A stretch of 64,000 bases of DNA from Pseudomonas sp. P818 (GTDB lineage: Bacteria; Pseudomonadota; Gammaproteobacteria; Pseudomonadales; Pseudomonadaceae), in contig NZ_ATKM01000012.1 of assembly GCF_000418555.1 (NCBI RefSeq), forward strand, positions 1 through 64,000. Reading direction: 5' to 3'. Below are positions 15,961 through 25,354 of this stretch, piece after piece (the first letter of the stretch is position 1; each line of letters begins with the position of its first letter). The translations under genes were made by a program, and so were the position numbers. The notes under the pieces were generated by a model. It had not been told where the DNA came from, did not search any database, and was given only the letters and a program-made list of their open reading frames with translations.

Positions 15961-16785
15961 TCAGCGACTGTTCACGCGTTGCTCGAGCATCACTCGATTG
16001 GCGACCGATACCAGCTCACCGGCATCGGTCAACAGGGTGGTTTTCACTGTGCCGATCTCTTCGATCTGGCCTTCGACCTCACCAACCTGTACTTGTTGCC
16101 CGACCTGGTACAACTCGCGCACATAGATGCCTGCCAGAATCTGGCTGGCGATATCGCGGCTGCCCAGCCCCAGTGCCAACGCCACCGCCAGACCGACGGA
16201 GATCAGCACGATAGCGATGACGTTGTTGAGCAGGTCGGTCTTGACCTCCAGTTGGCCAATGGCAACCGAGATGCTGATGATGATCACCAGCCCCTGCGCT
16301 ACGCGCCCCAGACCGTTGGCGTATTCGAGCCCCACACCTTCAGCGGCGCCGCGCACCAGGCTGCTGACCAGTTGCGCCAGCAGCACGCCAGCCAGCAGCA
16401 CCAGAGCCGCGCCGAACACCTTGGGCAGGTACAGAGCCAACACGTCAAGAGTGGCGGATACGCGTTGCAGGCCAAGCGATTCGGCAGCCGAAACCAGGAA
16501 GATCAGCAGCACGAACCAGTAGACGATCTTGCCGATCAGCGTCGAGACCGAGGCGTGAATACCGACGCGAGCCAGCAGCTTGGTCAGGCCGGTTCCCATC
16601 ATCAGGCGGTCCAGCCCCACCTTGCCGAGCAGCTTGGACAGCAGCGTGTCGAGCAACTTGGCGACGACGAAGCCGAGCAGCACCAGCACCAGCGCGACGA
16701 ACAGGTTGGGAATGAATCCGGCAACCTTGGTCCACAGTGCGGTCATCGCGGAGATCAGGCTTTGGGTCCAGGGATCGAGTTCCAT
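15961..16785 (-). CDS. cmpX: Conserved cytoplasmic membrane protein CmpX, MscS-like
   Basis: A 274-residue inner-membrane protein with four hydrophobic segments followed by a small soluble C-terminal domain; 'GLGSRDIASQILAGIYVRELYQVGQQVQVGEVEGQIEEIG' has the layout of the pore-lining helix and beta domain of small-conductance mechanosensitive channels. The start at 'MELDPWTQ' (16785) matches the family; the frame extends upstream but has no ribosome binding site there. It is 1 base from the stop of crfX. CmpX is linked to cell-wall stress and SigX/Gac signalling in Pseudomonas. Confidence 0.93.
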   Translation of the reverse strand: MELDPWTQSLISAMTALWTKVAGFIPNLFVALVLVLLGFVVAKLLDTLLSKLLGKVGLDRLMMGTGLTKLLARVGIHASVSTLIGKIVYWFVLLIFLVSAAESLGLQRVSATLDVLALYLPKVFGAALVLLAGVLLAQLVSSLVRGAAEGVGLEYANGLGRVAQGLVIIISISVAIGQLEVKTDLLNNVIAIVLISVGLAVALALGLGSRDIASQILAGIYVRELYQVGQQVQVGEVEGQIEEIGTVKTTLLTDAGELVSVANRVMLEQRVNSR

Positions 16786-16786
16786 T

Positions 16787-17032
16787 TCAGTCGGCCTTAT
16801 CAGCAGAAGCAGAGGATTGGGTACGGCGCGATACCGGCGCCACATGCGCCGAACCGTTGTTCAGGGCGATCATCAGGGCCTGCGCCCAGTGGCCCATCAG
16901 GCTGAACAGATCACCAGCACCGACCTGGCGGTTGGCGGTCTTGAGAACCCGGTGCAGGCAAGCATCGTCGTCATGACTGGACGGCGAGGACTTGAGCAAA
17001 TCGCGTAAAGACTCTTCGAATGGATCGTGCAT
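16787..17032 (-). CDS. crfX: Small conserved protein CrfX
   Basis: An 81-residue cytoplasmic protein found next to cmpX in Pseudomonas. I start it at 'MHDPFEESLRDLL' because GAGGTGC lies just upstream; a seven-residue longer version is possible. The middle ('CLHRVLKTANRQVGAGDLFSLMGHWAQALMIALNN') forms one amphipathic-to-hydrophobic helix pair. No enzymatic motif; function unknown beyond its conserved place in the sigX-cmpX-cmaX cluster. Confidence 0.88.
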   Translation of the reverse strand: MHDPFEESLRDLLKSSPSSHDDDACLHRVLKTANRQVGAGDLFSLMGHWAQALMIALNNGSAHVAPVSRRTQSSASADKAD

Positions 17033-17087
17033 GCGCACCTCACGGGATGTCACGGCTAGACGCAGTAGCCAGCGGATGAGTCACACA

Positions 17088-18074
17088 TCACAACCAACGC
17101 CAACGGCGAAAAAGCAGCAATTGCACCAGTGCCAGAAGCCCGATGAGGCCGCAGGCGATAAAGAAGCCAATCGGGTTTTCAGCGCCCGGAATTCCGCCAA
17201 CGTTGATGCCCAAAAGGCCGGTGAGAAAGGTCAACGGCAGGAACATGCCGGTGATCACCGTGAAGCGATACATGATGCGATTCATCCGTTCGCCAAGACG
17301 ACGCCCCTCGGCTTCGAGCACCAGGCCGACACGCTCGCGAATCAGCTCGAGCTCCTCCAGATAGCGGGTCAGTCGGTTGTTCAGCTCGTTCCAGTAGTCA
17401 TCGTCATCCTCGACGAACCAGGGCTCTCGGTTGCGCGCCAGCTGGGCATAGAGGTCGCGCTGCGGCGCAAGAAAGCGGCGCAGGCCGGCCGCGCGCCGAC
17501 GCACCTGCAGCATCAGGCTGTGATTGGGCAGATAACGCTCATTGTCATCGAGGCGATCTTCCTCCTCGTCGAGCTGCTCGCTCAGCTCCAGGATCAGGTC
17601 GTCGACGCGGCTGGTCAGGTGACGAGCCAACTCCAGAAGCAGTTCGGAGGAGGTTTTCGGCCCCTTGCCGGCCAGCAGATCGGCGATAAGTGCGTCGGTC
17701 GCGAGCAGCGGTCGCAGACGCAGGGAAATCACCCGCCGAGCATCGGCGAAAATGCGCACCGAGACCATGTCCTCCGGCTCGGCGCCGGGATTGCGATTGA
17801 CCCCGCGCAGGAAGATCAGCAGCTCATTGTTTGGCAAGGGCAACAGACGCGGCCGGGTGTTTTCTTCCAGCAGCAGGCCGCAGGCAAACTCATCCAGCCC
17901 ACTGCTTTCGAATAGCCAGCGCCGTGCCTGCTCCTGGCTGCGATCCCAGTGCAGCCACAGGCTTTCATGCTCGCCCAGCTGCAAGCTGTCCAGCTGATCG
18001 CGACTGATGCTACGCGCACCGCCGCGACCATCGAGGACGAAGGCATGCAACAGTGCCGATTCCTGATCCTGCAT
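17088..18074 (-). CDS. cmaX: CorA/ZntB-family divalent metal transporter CmaX
   Basis: A 328-residue protein with a long cytoplasmic alpha/beta domain, a coiled-coil stretch ('RYLEELELIRERVGLVLEAEGRRLGERMNRIMYRF' in character) and two C-terminal transmembrane helices. The signature loop reads 'GINVGG', the GxN motif that lines the pore of CorA-type channels (GMN in CorA, GIN in ZntB-like members), so zinc or another divalent ion is as likely as magnesium. Last in the sigX-cmpX-crfX-cmaX order. Confidence 0.93.
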   Translation of the reverse strand: MQDQESALLHAFVLDGRGGARSISRDQLDSLQLGEHESLWLHWDRSQEQARRWLFESSGLDEFACGLLLEENTRPRLLPLPNNELLIFLRGVNRNPGAEPEDMVSVRIFADARRVISLRLRPLLATDALIADLLAGKGPKTSSELLLELARHLTSRVDDLILELSEQLDEEEDRLDDNERYLPNHSLMLQVRRRAAGLRRFLAPQRDLYAQLARNREPWFVEDDDDYWNELNNRLTRYLEELELIRERVGLVLEAEGRRLGERMNRIMYRFTVITGMFLPLTFLTGLLGINVGGIPGAENPIGFFIACGLIGLLALVQLLLFRRWRWL

Positions 18075-18078
18075 CAGC

Positions 18079-18567
18079 TTATTCCGGCATTTTCAGAGCT
18101 TGCGGGGATACGATGACACCGTTGTTGTCGGCGTACAGGTACTCGCCCGGCTTGAAAGTGACGCCTCCAAAGGTGACCGGCACATTCAGATCACCGATGC
18201 CACGCTTGTCGGTCTTCATCGGATGGCTGGCCAGCGCCTGCACACCCAGGTCGGTCTGCGCGATCACATCGACGTCACGGATGCAGCCATATACGACGAT
18301 GCCTTCCCAGCCATTCTTGGCGGCCTTTTCGGCCAGCATGTCGCCCAGCAGCGCACGACGCAGGGAGCCACCACCATCGACCACCAGCACCTTGCCCTGA
18401 CCGGGCAGATCGACCTGCTCCTTCACCAGCGAGTTGTCCTCATGGCACTTGATGGTGACGATCTGCCCGCCGAAGGAGTCGCGGCCGCCGTAGTTGGCGA
18501 ACATCGGCTCGACGACCTGAATCAGATCAGGGTAGGCATCGCACAGATCAGGGGTGATGTAATGCAT
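18079..18567 (-). CDS. rraA: RraA-family protein (RNase E inhibitor / HMG aldolase-like)
   Basis: A 162-residue protein of the RraA/DlpA fold. Key stretches are '[22 protein letters not shown]', '[20 protein letters not shown]' and '[14 protein letters not shown]', the last being the nucleotide/substrate-type loop with the conserved Arg-Asp pair. Members either bind RNase E and damp RNA decay or, with a bound divalent metal, act as 4-hydroxy-4-methyl-2-oxoglutarate aldolases; sequence alone does not decide. The ATG at 18567 follows AAGGAGT; an upstream in-frame ATG lacks a site. It ends 4 bases before cmaX. Confidence 0.9.
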   Translation of the reverse strand: MHYITPDLCDAYPDLIQVVEPMFANYGGRDSFGGQIVTIKCHEDNSLVKEQVDLPGQGKVLVVDGGGSLRRALLGDMLAEKAAKNGWEGIVVYGCIRDVDVIAQTDLGVQALASHPMKTDKRGIGDLNVPVTFGGVTFKPGEYLYADNNGVIVSPQALKMPE

Positions 18568-18687
18568 GACGGAACTCCTTTCGACAATGGATGAACGGCA
18601 AGCAAGCGACAGCCCCGGAAATGACCATCGACGCACGAGGCGTCACATATTACCGGTAAGCACCCGCCGAAGAAACGTTACGACAGC

Positions 18688-19677
18688 TCAGACACCCGCG
18701 ACAAAGACCTGCTCGGCACATTTCACTGGCAGTTGCAGATGCTGCAGCCACTGCTCGACCAGCGGCCAGACTTCGCGCTGCGCTTCCTTGCTGACCAGCA
18801 TTTCGATATGCCCGAAGTCGCTGCTGAAGCCCTTGTCCTTGCCCAGCAGCAGAAAATGCCTCGGCGCAGCGCTGCATTGTTCCACCAGCTTGTGACAGGC
18901 CCAGGCGGGATCCTGAGGATCGGCTACCGCCGCCACGCCCAGAAGCGGTACGCGCATCTGCGCGAGGCCTGCCCACCAGTCCTGCTCGCCGTCGCCGAAG
19001 CGCCCGAACAGCCTGAGCCAGCGCAAGGTTTCCAGCGCCAGCCCGATCGGCTCGTCTTCGGGCCCGCGCTTCAGACGCCGCCCTGAAAGATAGGGAAAGG
19101 CGCGCAGCAGCAAACGAGCGCCCCACTCCACTGGTGGAATCTTCAAGGGCCAGTAGGTGCGGCTGACCTGACTGCCGAACAGCGCAGCCGAACGAGCACG
19201 TGACTGTTCGAGATCACCGCTACCCAGGGCAGCTGCCAGAATCACCCCACCCAGGGAGTGACCGATCCAGTGCGCGGCCTGCCCTGTCTGCTCGAAGATG
19301 AAGTCCGCGATGGCCGGCAGGTCGTAGCGCACGTACTGCGCGACATTGTTGTCGCGATAGCCTTCGTTACGCGGCGACAGACCGTGGCCACGCATCTCCG
19401 CTATCCAGACATCGAAGCCGGCGCGCGCCAGGTAGGCGCCCAGGCCGATACCCTTGGGCGAATACCAGAACCTTCGGTTGGAAAAACTGCCATGCAACAA
19501 CACCACGGGCACGCCGCGCGCGTCTTCGGCACCGGCCAGCCCCAGCCGAGTCAAGGCCAGTTCGACGCTGGAGTCCGGACTGTTGTTGGGCTTGAGAAGA
19601 TACACGTCTTCGCTGAGATCACCGCGCAATTCGGCACTGATCAGGGCAACGGGGAAAAGCTCACTACTGCTTTGCAT
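18688..19677 (-). CDS. Alpha/beta hydrolase (lipase/esterase-like)
   Basis: A 329-residue alpha/beta-hydrolase. The oxyanion-hole strand is 'VPVVLLHGSFSNRRFW', the nucleophile elbow is 'GHSLGG' and the catalytic His is probably in 'FGHIEMLVSKEAQ'; 'GLSPRNEGYRDNN' precedes the lid region. There is no signal peptide, so it is probably cytoplasmic or peripheral. The start at 'MQSSSELFP' is chosen because the upstream extension has poor codon character; the ribosome binding site is weak. It corresponds in position to an esterase/lipase gene between the rraA-like gene and ppsA in PAO1 (from memory). Substrate unknown. Confidence 0.85.
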   Translation of the reverse strand: MQSSSELFPVALISAELRGDLSEDVYLLKPNNSPDSSVELALTRLGLAGAEDARGVPVVLLHGSFSNRRFWYSPKGIGLGAYLARAGFDVWIAEMRGHGLSPRNEGYRDNNVAQYVRYDLPAIADFIFEQTGQAAHWIGHSLGGVILAAALGSGDLEQSRARSAALFGSQVSRTYWPLKIPPVEWGARLLLRAFPYLSGRRLKRGPEDEPIGLALETLRWLRLFGRFGDGEQDWWAGLAQMRVPLLGVAAVADPQDPAWACHKLVEQCSAAPRHFLLLGKDKGFSSDFGHIEMLVSKEAQREVWPLVEQWLQHLQLPVKCAEQVFVAGV

Positions 19678-19783
19678 GAATCGGACAACCGCAATGGCGC
19701 TGCGCCATAAAGACGAACGAAACCCATAAAAAACCGCCGGAGCGACGTTCGAATCGCTGGCGACGGCTCGGGGACTGATCAGC

Positions 19784-19812
19784 AAAAAGGGCGGGTTCGA
19801 CCCGCCCTTTTT
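19784..19812 (-). terminator. Intrinsic terminator of ppsA (bidirectional shape)
   Basis: AAAAAGGGCGGG (19784-19795) pairs with CCCGCCCTTTTT (19801-19812) around TTCGA. It follows the ppsA stop by about 20 bases on the minus strand and has T/U tracts on both strands, so it insulates ppsA from the hydrolase gene. Confidence 0.92.
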
Positions 19813-19830
19813 CCGGTTCAGCGAGGGGTA

Positions 19831-22203
19831 TCAGGCGGGCTGCGCTTCGGCCAGGAAGAACCAGGTATCGAGTACCGAATCCGGGTTCAGCGACACGCTC
19901 TCGATGCCCTGCTCCATCAGCCACTTGGCCAGATCCGGGTGGTCCGACGGGCCCTGGCCGCAAATGCCAATGTATTTGCCGGCCTTGTTGCAGGCGGCGA
20001 TGGCATTGGCCAGCAGCTTCTTCACAGCCGGATTACGCTCATCGAACAGATGGGCAACGATGCCGGAGTCGCGGTCCAGACCCAGGGTCAGCTGGGTCAG
20101 GTCGTTGGAACCGATGGAGAAGCCGTCGAAGAACTCGAGGAACTCTTCAGCCAGCAGCGCGTTGGACGGCAGTTCGCACATCATGATGACCTTCAGGCCA
20201 TCCTGACCGCGTGCCAGGCCATTGCTGGCCAGCAACTCGACCACTTGCGAAGCCTCGCCCAGGGTACGCACGAAGGGCACCATGATCTCGACGTTGGTCA
20301 GGCCCATCTCGTTGCGCACTTTCTTCAGCGCACGGCATTCCAGCTCGAAGCAGTCGCGGAAGGATTCGCTGATGTAGCGCGAGGCGCCGCGGAAGCCCAG
20401 CATTGGGTTTTCTTCTTCCGGCTCGTACAGCTTGCCGCCGATCAGGTTGGCGTATTCGTTGGACTTGAAGTCCGACAGACGCACGATGACCTTCTTCGGC
20501 CAGAAGGCAGCGGCCAGGGTGCTGATACCCTCGACCAGCTTCTCGACGTAGAAGTCCACCGGATCGCCATAACCGGCGATGCGCTTCTCGACGCTGTCCT
20601 TGATTTCCGGCGGCAGGCTGGCGAAGTTCAGCAGCGCTTTCGGGTGCACACCGATCATGCGGTTGATGATGAACTCCAGGCGGGCCAGGCCCACGCCTTC
20701 GTTCGGCAGCTGAGCGAAGTCGAAGGCGCGATCCGGGTTGCCGACGTTCATCATGATTTTGAACGGCAGCTCGGGCATGGCATCGACCGAGTTCTTGCGG
20801 ATGTCGAAGCCCAGTTCGCCTTCGAAGATGAAGCCGGTGTCGCCTTCGGCGCAGGAAACGGTCACGCCCTGCCCATCCTTCAGTACGCTGGTGGCGTTGC
20901 CGCAGCCGACCACCGCCGGGATACCCAGCTCACGGGCGATGATCGCCGCGTGGCAGGTACGACCGCCGCGGTTGGTGACGATGGCGCTGGCGCGCTTCAT
21001 CACCGGCTCCCAATCCGGGTCGGTCATGTCGGAGACCAGTACGTCGCCCGGCTGCACCTTGTCCATTTCGGACACGTCGTGGATCACCCGCACCTTGCCG
21101 GCGCCGATGCGCTGACCGATGGCGCGACCTTCCACCAGCACGGTGCCCTTCTCTTTCAGCAGGTAGCGCTCCATCACGGTGGCGCTGGAGCGGCTCTTCA
21201 CGGTTTCCGGACGGGCCTGCACGATGTACAGCTTGCCGTCGTCACCGTCCTTGGCCCACTCGATGTCCATCGGACGGCCGTAGTGTTTCTCGATGATCAG
21301 CGCCTGCTTGGCCAGCTCGCTGACCTCGGCATCGGTGATGCAGAAGCGCGCGCGCTCGGCGCGGTCCACTTCCACGGTCTTGACCGAACGACCGGCCTTG
21401 GCCTCGTCGCCGTAGACCATCTTGATCGCCTTGCTGCCCAGGTTGCGACGCAGGATCGCCGGACGGCCGGCTTCCAGGGTCGGCTTGTGTACATAGAACT
21501 CGTCAGGGTTGACCGCGCCCTGCACCACGGTCTCGCCGAGGCCGTAGGCACCGGTGATGAACACCACGTCACGGAAGCCGGATTCGGTGTCGAGGGTGAA
21601 CATCACGCCGGCGGTGCCGGTTTCCGAGCGCACCATGCGCTGCACGCCAGCGGACAGGGCGACCAGCTTGTGGTCGAAGCCCTGATGCACGCGGTAGGCG
21701 ATGGCACGGTCGTTGAACAGGGAGGCGAAGACTTCCTTGGTGGCGCGGATCACGTTGTCCACGCCGCGGATATTGAGGAAGGTTTCCTGCTGGCCGGCAA
21801 AGGAAGCGTCCGGCAGGTCTTCGGCGGTGGCAGAGGAACGTACCGCCACGGCCATGTTGTCGTTGCCGGCGCTCATGGTGGCGAAGGCATCGCGGATCTG
21901 CTTGTCCAGCTCGGCCGGGAAGTCGGCTTCCATGACCCACTGGCGAATCTGCGCGCCGGTCTTGGCCAGGGCGTTGACGTCGTCGACGTCGAGCGCGTCG
22001 AGGGCCGCGTGGATCTGGGCATTCAGGCCGCTCTGCTCGAGGAAGTCGCGGTAGGCCTGAGCCGTAGTGGCGAAACCGCCGGGAACCGAGACGCCGGCGC
22101 CGGCCAGGTTGCTGATCATCTCGCCGAGGGATGCGTTTTTGCCCCCCACATGCTCTACATCGTGGACGCCGAGCTTATCGAGGGAAACTACGTACTCTAC
22201 CAA
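19831..22203 (-). CDS. ppsA: Phosphoenolpyruvate synthase
   Basis: A 790-residue gluconeogenic enzyme converting pyruvate and ATP to phosphoenolpyruvate, AMP and phosphate. Order: N-terminal ATP-grasp domain ('[15 protein letters not shown]', '[22 protein letters not shown]'), the swivelling phosphohistidine domain with the catalytic His in '[18 protein letters not shown]' (about residue 420) and the C-terminal PEP/pyruvate-binding barrel ('GFRGASRY', '[17 protein letters not shown]', catalytic Cys in 'GICGQGPSD'). The divergent gene ppsR encodes its regulatory kinase/phosphorylase. Confidence 0.98.
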   Translation of the reverse strand: MVEYVVSLDKLGVHDVEHVGGKNASLGEMISNLAGAGVSVPGGFATTAQAYRDFLEQSGLNAQIHAALDALDVDDVNALAKTGAQIRQWVMEADFPAELDKQIRDAFATMSAGNDNMAVAVRSSATAEDLPDASFAGQQETFLNIRGVDNVIRATKEVFASLFNDRAIAYRVHQGFDHKLVALSAGVQRMVRSETGTAGVMFTLDTESGFRDVVFITGAYGLGETVVQGAVNPDEFYVHKPTLEAGRPAILRRNLGSKAIKMVYGDEAKAGRSVKTVEVDRAERARFCITDAEVSELAKQALIIEKHYGRPMDIEWAKDGDDGKLYIVQARPETVKSRSSATVMERYLLKEKGTVLVEGRAIGQRIGAGKVRVIHDVSEMDKVQPGDVLVSDMTDPDWEPVMKRASAIVTNRGGRTCHAAIIARELGIPAVVGCGNATSVLKDGQGVTVSCAEGDTGFIFEGELGFDIRKNSVDAMPELPFKIMMNVGNPDRAFDFAQLPNEGVGLARLEFIINRMIGVHPKALLNFASLPPEIKDSVEKRIAGYGDPVDFYVEKLVEGISTLAAAFWPKKVIVRLSDFKSNEYANLIGGKLYEPEEENPMLGFRGASRYISESFRDCFELECRALKKVRNEMGLTNVEIMVPFVRTLGEASQVVELLASNGLARGQDGLKVIMMCELPSNALLAEEFLEFFDGFSIGSNDLTQLTLGLDRDSGIVAHLFDERNPAVKKLLANAIAACNKAGKYIGICGQGPSDHPDLAKWLMEQGIESVSLNPDSVLDTWFFLAEAQPA

Positions 22204-22579
22204 GGTGATCTCTCCACTAAGATGTTGGAAAAGCTCAGAATTTGCGTAAAGCCAGCTGCGCGTCGGCCCTGCTGCGTTAAAAGCAGGCTCGTAATGCTCA
22301 TGTGCTACAGCACACTCCGCTTACTCGCCTGTTTTACTCGCTGGCGCTCGCCCTCCGGGCCAGCCTTCGGCTGTTACTCCCGTTGGTCGTTTGCCTTGCA
22401 TGGCTCTAGCTCGCAAGCCTTTGCACAAATTCTCGGGGGGCTGGATGCTCTGGCGACGAACTGCCGCAAGATTGTGGCCTTGCCCTTGAATAAGTAACAA
22501 TGCCGAACCCCATGGGCCCGGCGAAAAACGCGGCCTATCATAGCCAAGAATCGATCTCAGCTTAAGGCCTTTGGCGCAA
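22204..22579. other. Intergenic region between ppsA and ppsR with dispersed repeat copy B
   Basis: About 375 bases between divergent genes. Bases 22270-22292 are the complement, with one mismatch, of 3798-3820 near the prophage edge. The following stretch (about 22310-22440) has runs such as CTCGCTGGCGCTCGCC and CAGCCTTCGGCTG that look like a non-coding dispersed element rather than a promoter. The promoters of both genes should lie here, but I could not place -10/-35 boxes with confidence. No open frame here looks real. Confidence 0.5.
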
Positions 22580-23398
22580 ATGAAACGAACCGCTTTCTTC
22601 ATCTCCGACGGCACCGGCATCACGGCCGAAACCCTGGGCCAGAGCTTGCTCGCGCAGTTCGAGAATATTCAATTCACCAAACTTACGCGTCCTTATATCG
22701 ACAGCGTCGATAAAGCGCGCGCCATGGTACAACAAATCGATGCTGCCGCCGAAAGGGACGGTGCACGTCCGATCATCTTCGACACCATCGTCAATCGCGA
22801 TATTCGTGCGATCCTCGATACCGCAAATGGTTTCATGATCGATATCTTTTCCACCTTTCTCTCACCCCTGGAACAGGAGCTGAGTTCGCACTCCTCCTAC
22901 TCCGTCGGCAAGTCGCATTCCATTGGCCAGCACTCCAATTACATGGAGCGCATCGAGGCGGTCAACTTCGCCCTGGACAATGACGACGGCGCGCGCACCC
23001 ACTATTACGACAAGGCCGATCTGATCCTGGTGGGCGTCTCACGCTGCGGCAAAACGCCCACCTGTCTCTATATGGCGATGCAATACGGTATCCGCGCCGC
23101 CAACTATCCACTGACCGAAGACGACATGGAGCGCCTGCAACTGCCCGACTCGCTGAAAAAGTATCGCGAAAAGCTGTTTGGCCTGACCATCGACCCGGAT
23201 CGCCTCACCGCCATCCGCCACGAGCGCAAGCCCAACAGCCGCTACGCCAGCTACGCCCAGTGCGAGTTCGAAGTGCGCGAAGTGGAGAACCTGTTCCGCC
23301 GCGAAAACATCGCCTTCATCAACTCCACACATTTCTCGGTGGAGGAGATTTCGGCCAAGATTCTGGTGGAAAAAGGCGTGGAGCGCCGTCTCAAGTAA
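22580..23398 (+). CDS. ppsR: PEP synthase regulatory protein (kinase/pyrophosphorylase, DUF299)
   Basis: A 272-residue cytoplasmic enzyme that inactivates PEP synthase by ADP-dependent phosphorylation of a Thr next to the catalytic His and reactivates it by Pi-dependent removal. '[22 protein letters not shown]' is the conserved N-terminus and '[17 protein letters not shown]' the P-loop of the DUF299 family. I start at ATG 22580 (MKRTAFF); a TTG nine bases earlier is in frame. Divergent from its target ppsA. Confidence 0.96.
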   Translation: MKRTAFFISDGTGITAETLGQSLLAQFENIQFTKLTRPYIDSVDKARAMVQQIDAAAERDGARPIIFDTIVNRDIRAILDTANGFMIDIFSTFLSPLEQELSSHSSYSVGKSHSIGQHSNYMERIEAVNFALDNDDGARTHYYDKADLILVGVSRCGKTPTCLYMAMQYGIRAANYPLTEDDMERLQLPDSLKKYREKLFGLTIDPDRLTAIRHERKPNSRYASYAQCEFEVREVENLFRRENIAFINSTHFSVEEISAKILVEKGVERRLK

Positions 23399-23415
23399 CC
23401 TCGCGCGAGCCCATC

Positions 23416-24045
23416 ATGACACTCAACGACGCCCTGCTGTTCGCCCCGGTCGCCCTGCTGATCGCCATAACTCCGGGGCCCAACAACTTCTGCTCGATGA
23501 ACAATGGCATCCGTCATGGTGTGGGCACCGCAGTGTTGGCCACCACTGGGCGAGTCGCCGCCTTTGCCTTTTTCCTCTCGATTTCGGCTGTCGGCCTCGG
23601 CGCAATGCTGCTGGCATCCGAGCGGGTGTTCACGGCAATCAAATGGATCGGCGCCGCCTACCTGATCTACCTGGGCATCAGCGCCTGGCGCAGCCACGCC
23701 TTCGCCCCGAGCGAGCAGCAAGCTGCGCTACCCTCACGGCGCAACTTGTGGCTGGCGACACGCCAAGAGTTTCTCATCGGCATCAGCAATCCCAAGGCGA
23801 TCTTGTTGTTCGCGGCGATCTTCCCGCAATTCATCCGCACCGATCAGCCAGCCACCGAACAGTTTCTCTACCTCGGAACGACCTACCTGCTGGCTGAATA
23901 CGTGGCCTCGCTGCTATACGCGCTATTCGGTCTGCAGATTCGTCGCCTGATCAGAACCGCACGAGGCGTGCGCAACCTCAACCGTACCACCGGCGCCTTC
24001 TTCGTTGGTGCCGGCGGCCTCCTGCTGGGCGCCAGTCAGCACTGA
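23416..24045 (+). CDS. LysE/RhtB-family exporter
   Basis: A 209-residue inner-membrane protein with about six hydrophobic segments. 'ALLIAITPGPNNFCSMNNGIRHG' is the conserved first-helix signature with the PGPN motif, and 'SNPKAILLFAAIFPQF' is the family's central motif. LysE/RhtB members export amino acids or related small molecules; the substrate here cannot be read from sequence. It follows ppsR by 17 bases and converges on prpF. It is not where I recall PAO1 having such a gene, so it may have arrived with the propionate genes. Confidence 0.9.
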   Translation: MTLNDALLFAPVALLIAITPGPNNFCSMNNGIRHGVGTAVLATTGRVAAFAFFLSISAVGLGAMLLASERVFTAIKWIGAAYLIYLGISAWRSHAFAPSEQQAALPSRRNLWLATRQEFLIGISNPKAILLFAAIFPQFIRTDQPATEQFLYLGTTYLLAEYVASLLYALFGLQIRRLIRTARGVRNLNRTTGAFFVGAGGLLLGASQH

Positions 24046-24050
24046 GCGAC

Positions 24051-25238
24051 TCAGAAGCTGTCGCCCGGCACACGCACCCAGCCTTCCATCAGGATGCGCG
24101 CACTGCGGCTCATCACCGCCTTGGTCACCGCCCACTGACCGTCGACCCGCTTGGCCTGCGCGCCGACACGCAAGGTGCCGGACGGATGGCCGAACCGTAC
24201 CGCCTCGCGCTCGCCGCCACCGGCAGCCAGGTTGACCAGCGTGCCGGGAATCGCCGCCGCCGTACCGATGGCCACCGCGCAGGTGCCCATCATCGCGTGG
24301 TGCAGCTTGCCCATGGACAGCGCGCGCACCAGCAGATCGACCTCGCCGGCCTTCACCTCCTTGCCACTGGAGGTGCGGTAGTCCTTGGACGGACTGACGA
24401 AGGCGATCTTCGGGGTGTGCTGACGTGTCGCAGCCTCCTCGGCCGTCTTGATCAGCCCCATGCGCAGCGCGCCGGCGATGCGGATTTGCTCGAAGCGCGC
24501 CAGTTGCGCCGGATCGCCATTGATATCCTCGCGCAGCTCGGTGCCCCGATAGCCGATGTCCTCGGCATTAACGAACACGGTCGGGATGCCGGCGGTGATC
24601 ATGGTCGCCTTGAAGCTGCCGATGCCCGGCACTTCCAGGTCATCGACCAGGTTGCCGGTGGGGAACATGGAGCCGCCATCCTCGCCGTCGTCGGACGGGT
24701 CGAGGAATTCCAGCACCATCTCCGCCGCCGGGAAGGTCACGCCGTCCAGCTCGAAGTCGCCGGTTTCCTGCACCTGGCCATCAGTGACCGGCACATGGGC
24801 GATGATGGTTTTCTGGATATTGGCCTGCCAGATGCGCACCACGCAGGTGCCGTTCTCGGGAATCCGCGCGGGATCGACCAGGCCGGCATGGATGGCGAAG
24901 GCGCCAGCCGCCGTGGACAGGTTGCCGCAGTTGCCGCTCCAGTCGACGAAAGCCTTGTCGATGGACACCTGGCCGTAGAGGTAATCGACGTCGTGCTCGG
25001 GCTGGCTGCTTTTCGACAGGATCACGCACTTGGAGGTGCTCGAGGTGGCGCCGCCCATGCCGTCGATATGCGCCGAATAGGGGTCGGGGCTGCCAATCAC
25101 GCGCATGAACAGCGCATCGCGCGCCGCGCCCGGCACCTGACAGCGCTCGGGCAGATCCTGGAGGCGGAAGAACACGCCTTTACTGGTGCCGCCACGCATA
25201 TAGGTGGCGGGGATTTTCACTTGCGGCAGATAAGCCAT
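24051..25238 (-). CDS. prpF: 2-methylaconitate cis-trans isomerase PrpF
   Basis: A 395-residue protein of the diaminopimelate-epimerase-like PrpF family. It isomerises the 2-methylaconitate made by AcnD so that the aconitase step of propionate degradation can finish. Conserved stretches: 'IPATYMRGGTSKGVFF', 'GGATSSTSKCVILSKS', 'SGNCGNLSTAAGAFA' and 'HAMMGTCAVAIGTAAAIPGT'. It is the last gene of the operon; prpD does not follow, as it does in my recollection of PAO1. A 23-base palindrome separates it from acnD. Confidence 0.95.
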   Translation of the reverse strand: MAYLPQVKIPATYMRGGTSKGVFFRLQDLPERCQVPGAARDALFMRVIGSPDPYSAHIDGMGGATSSTSKCVILSKSSQPEHDVDYLYGQVSIDKAFVDWSGNCGNLSTAAGAFAIHAGLVDPARIPENGTCVVRIWQANIQKTIIAHVPVTDGQVQETGDFELDGVTFPAAEMVLEFLDPSDDGEDGGSMFPTGNLVDDLEVPGIGSFKATMITAGIPTVFVNAEDIGYRGTELREDINGDPAQLARFEQIRIAGALRMGLIKTAEEAATRQHTPKIAFVSPSKDYRTSSGKEVKAGEVDLLVRALSMGKLHHAMMGTCAVAIGTAAAIPGTLVNLAAGGGEREAVRFGHPSGTLRVGAQAKRVDGQWAVTKAVMSRSARILMEGWVRVPGDSF

Positions 25239-25254
25239 GAGTGCAGTCCTGAAA

Positions 25255-25314
25255 GTAGCCCGGATGCAATCCGGGAATGATGGTGCTGGTTTTCCCGGAT
25301 TGCATCCGGGCTAC
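25255..25314. repeat. Large perfect palindrome between prpF and acnD
   Basis: Arms of 23 bases (25255-25277 and 25292-25314; GTAGCCCGGATGCAATCCGGG...) around a 14-base loop. Each arm also contains an internal CCGGAT/ATCCGG dyad. No T tract. It is a typical dispersed Pseudomonas intergenic element and in the transcript would form a very stable stem inside the prp operon. Confidence 0.8.
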
Positions 25315-25354
25315 GCGATTGCCTTCCCTCTCCCGCTTGCGGGAGAGGGAGCGA

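Noticed and set aside
19939..22497. An 852-codon frame on the plus strand opposite ppsA
   Set aside because: Complementary-strand shadow of a conserved enzyme gene; no ribosome binding site or known domains.
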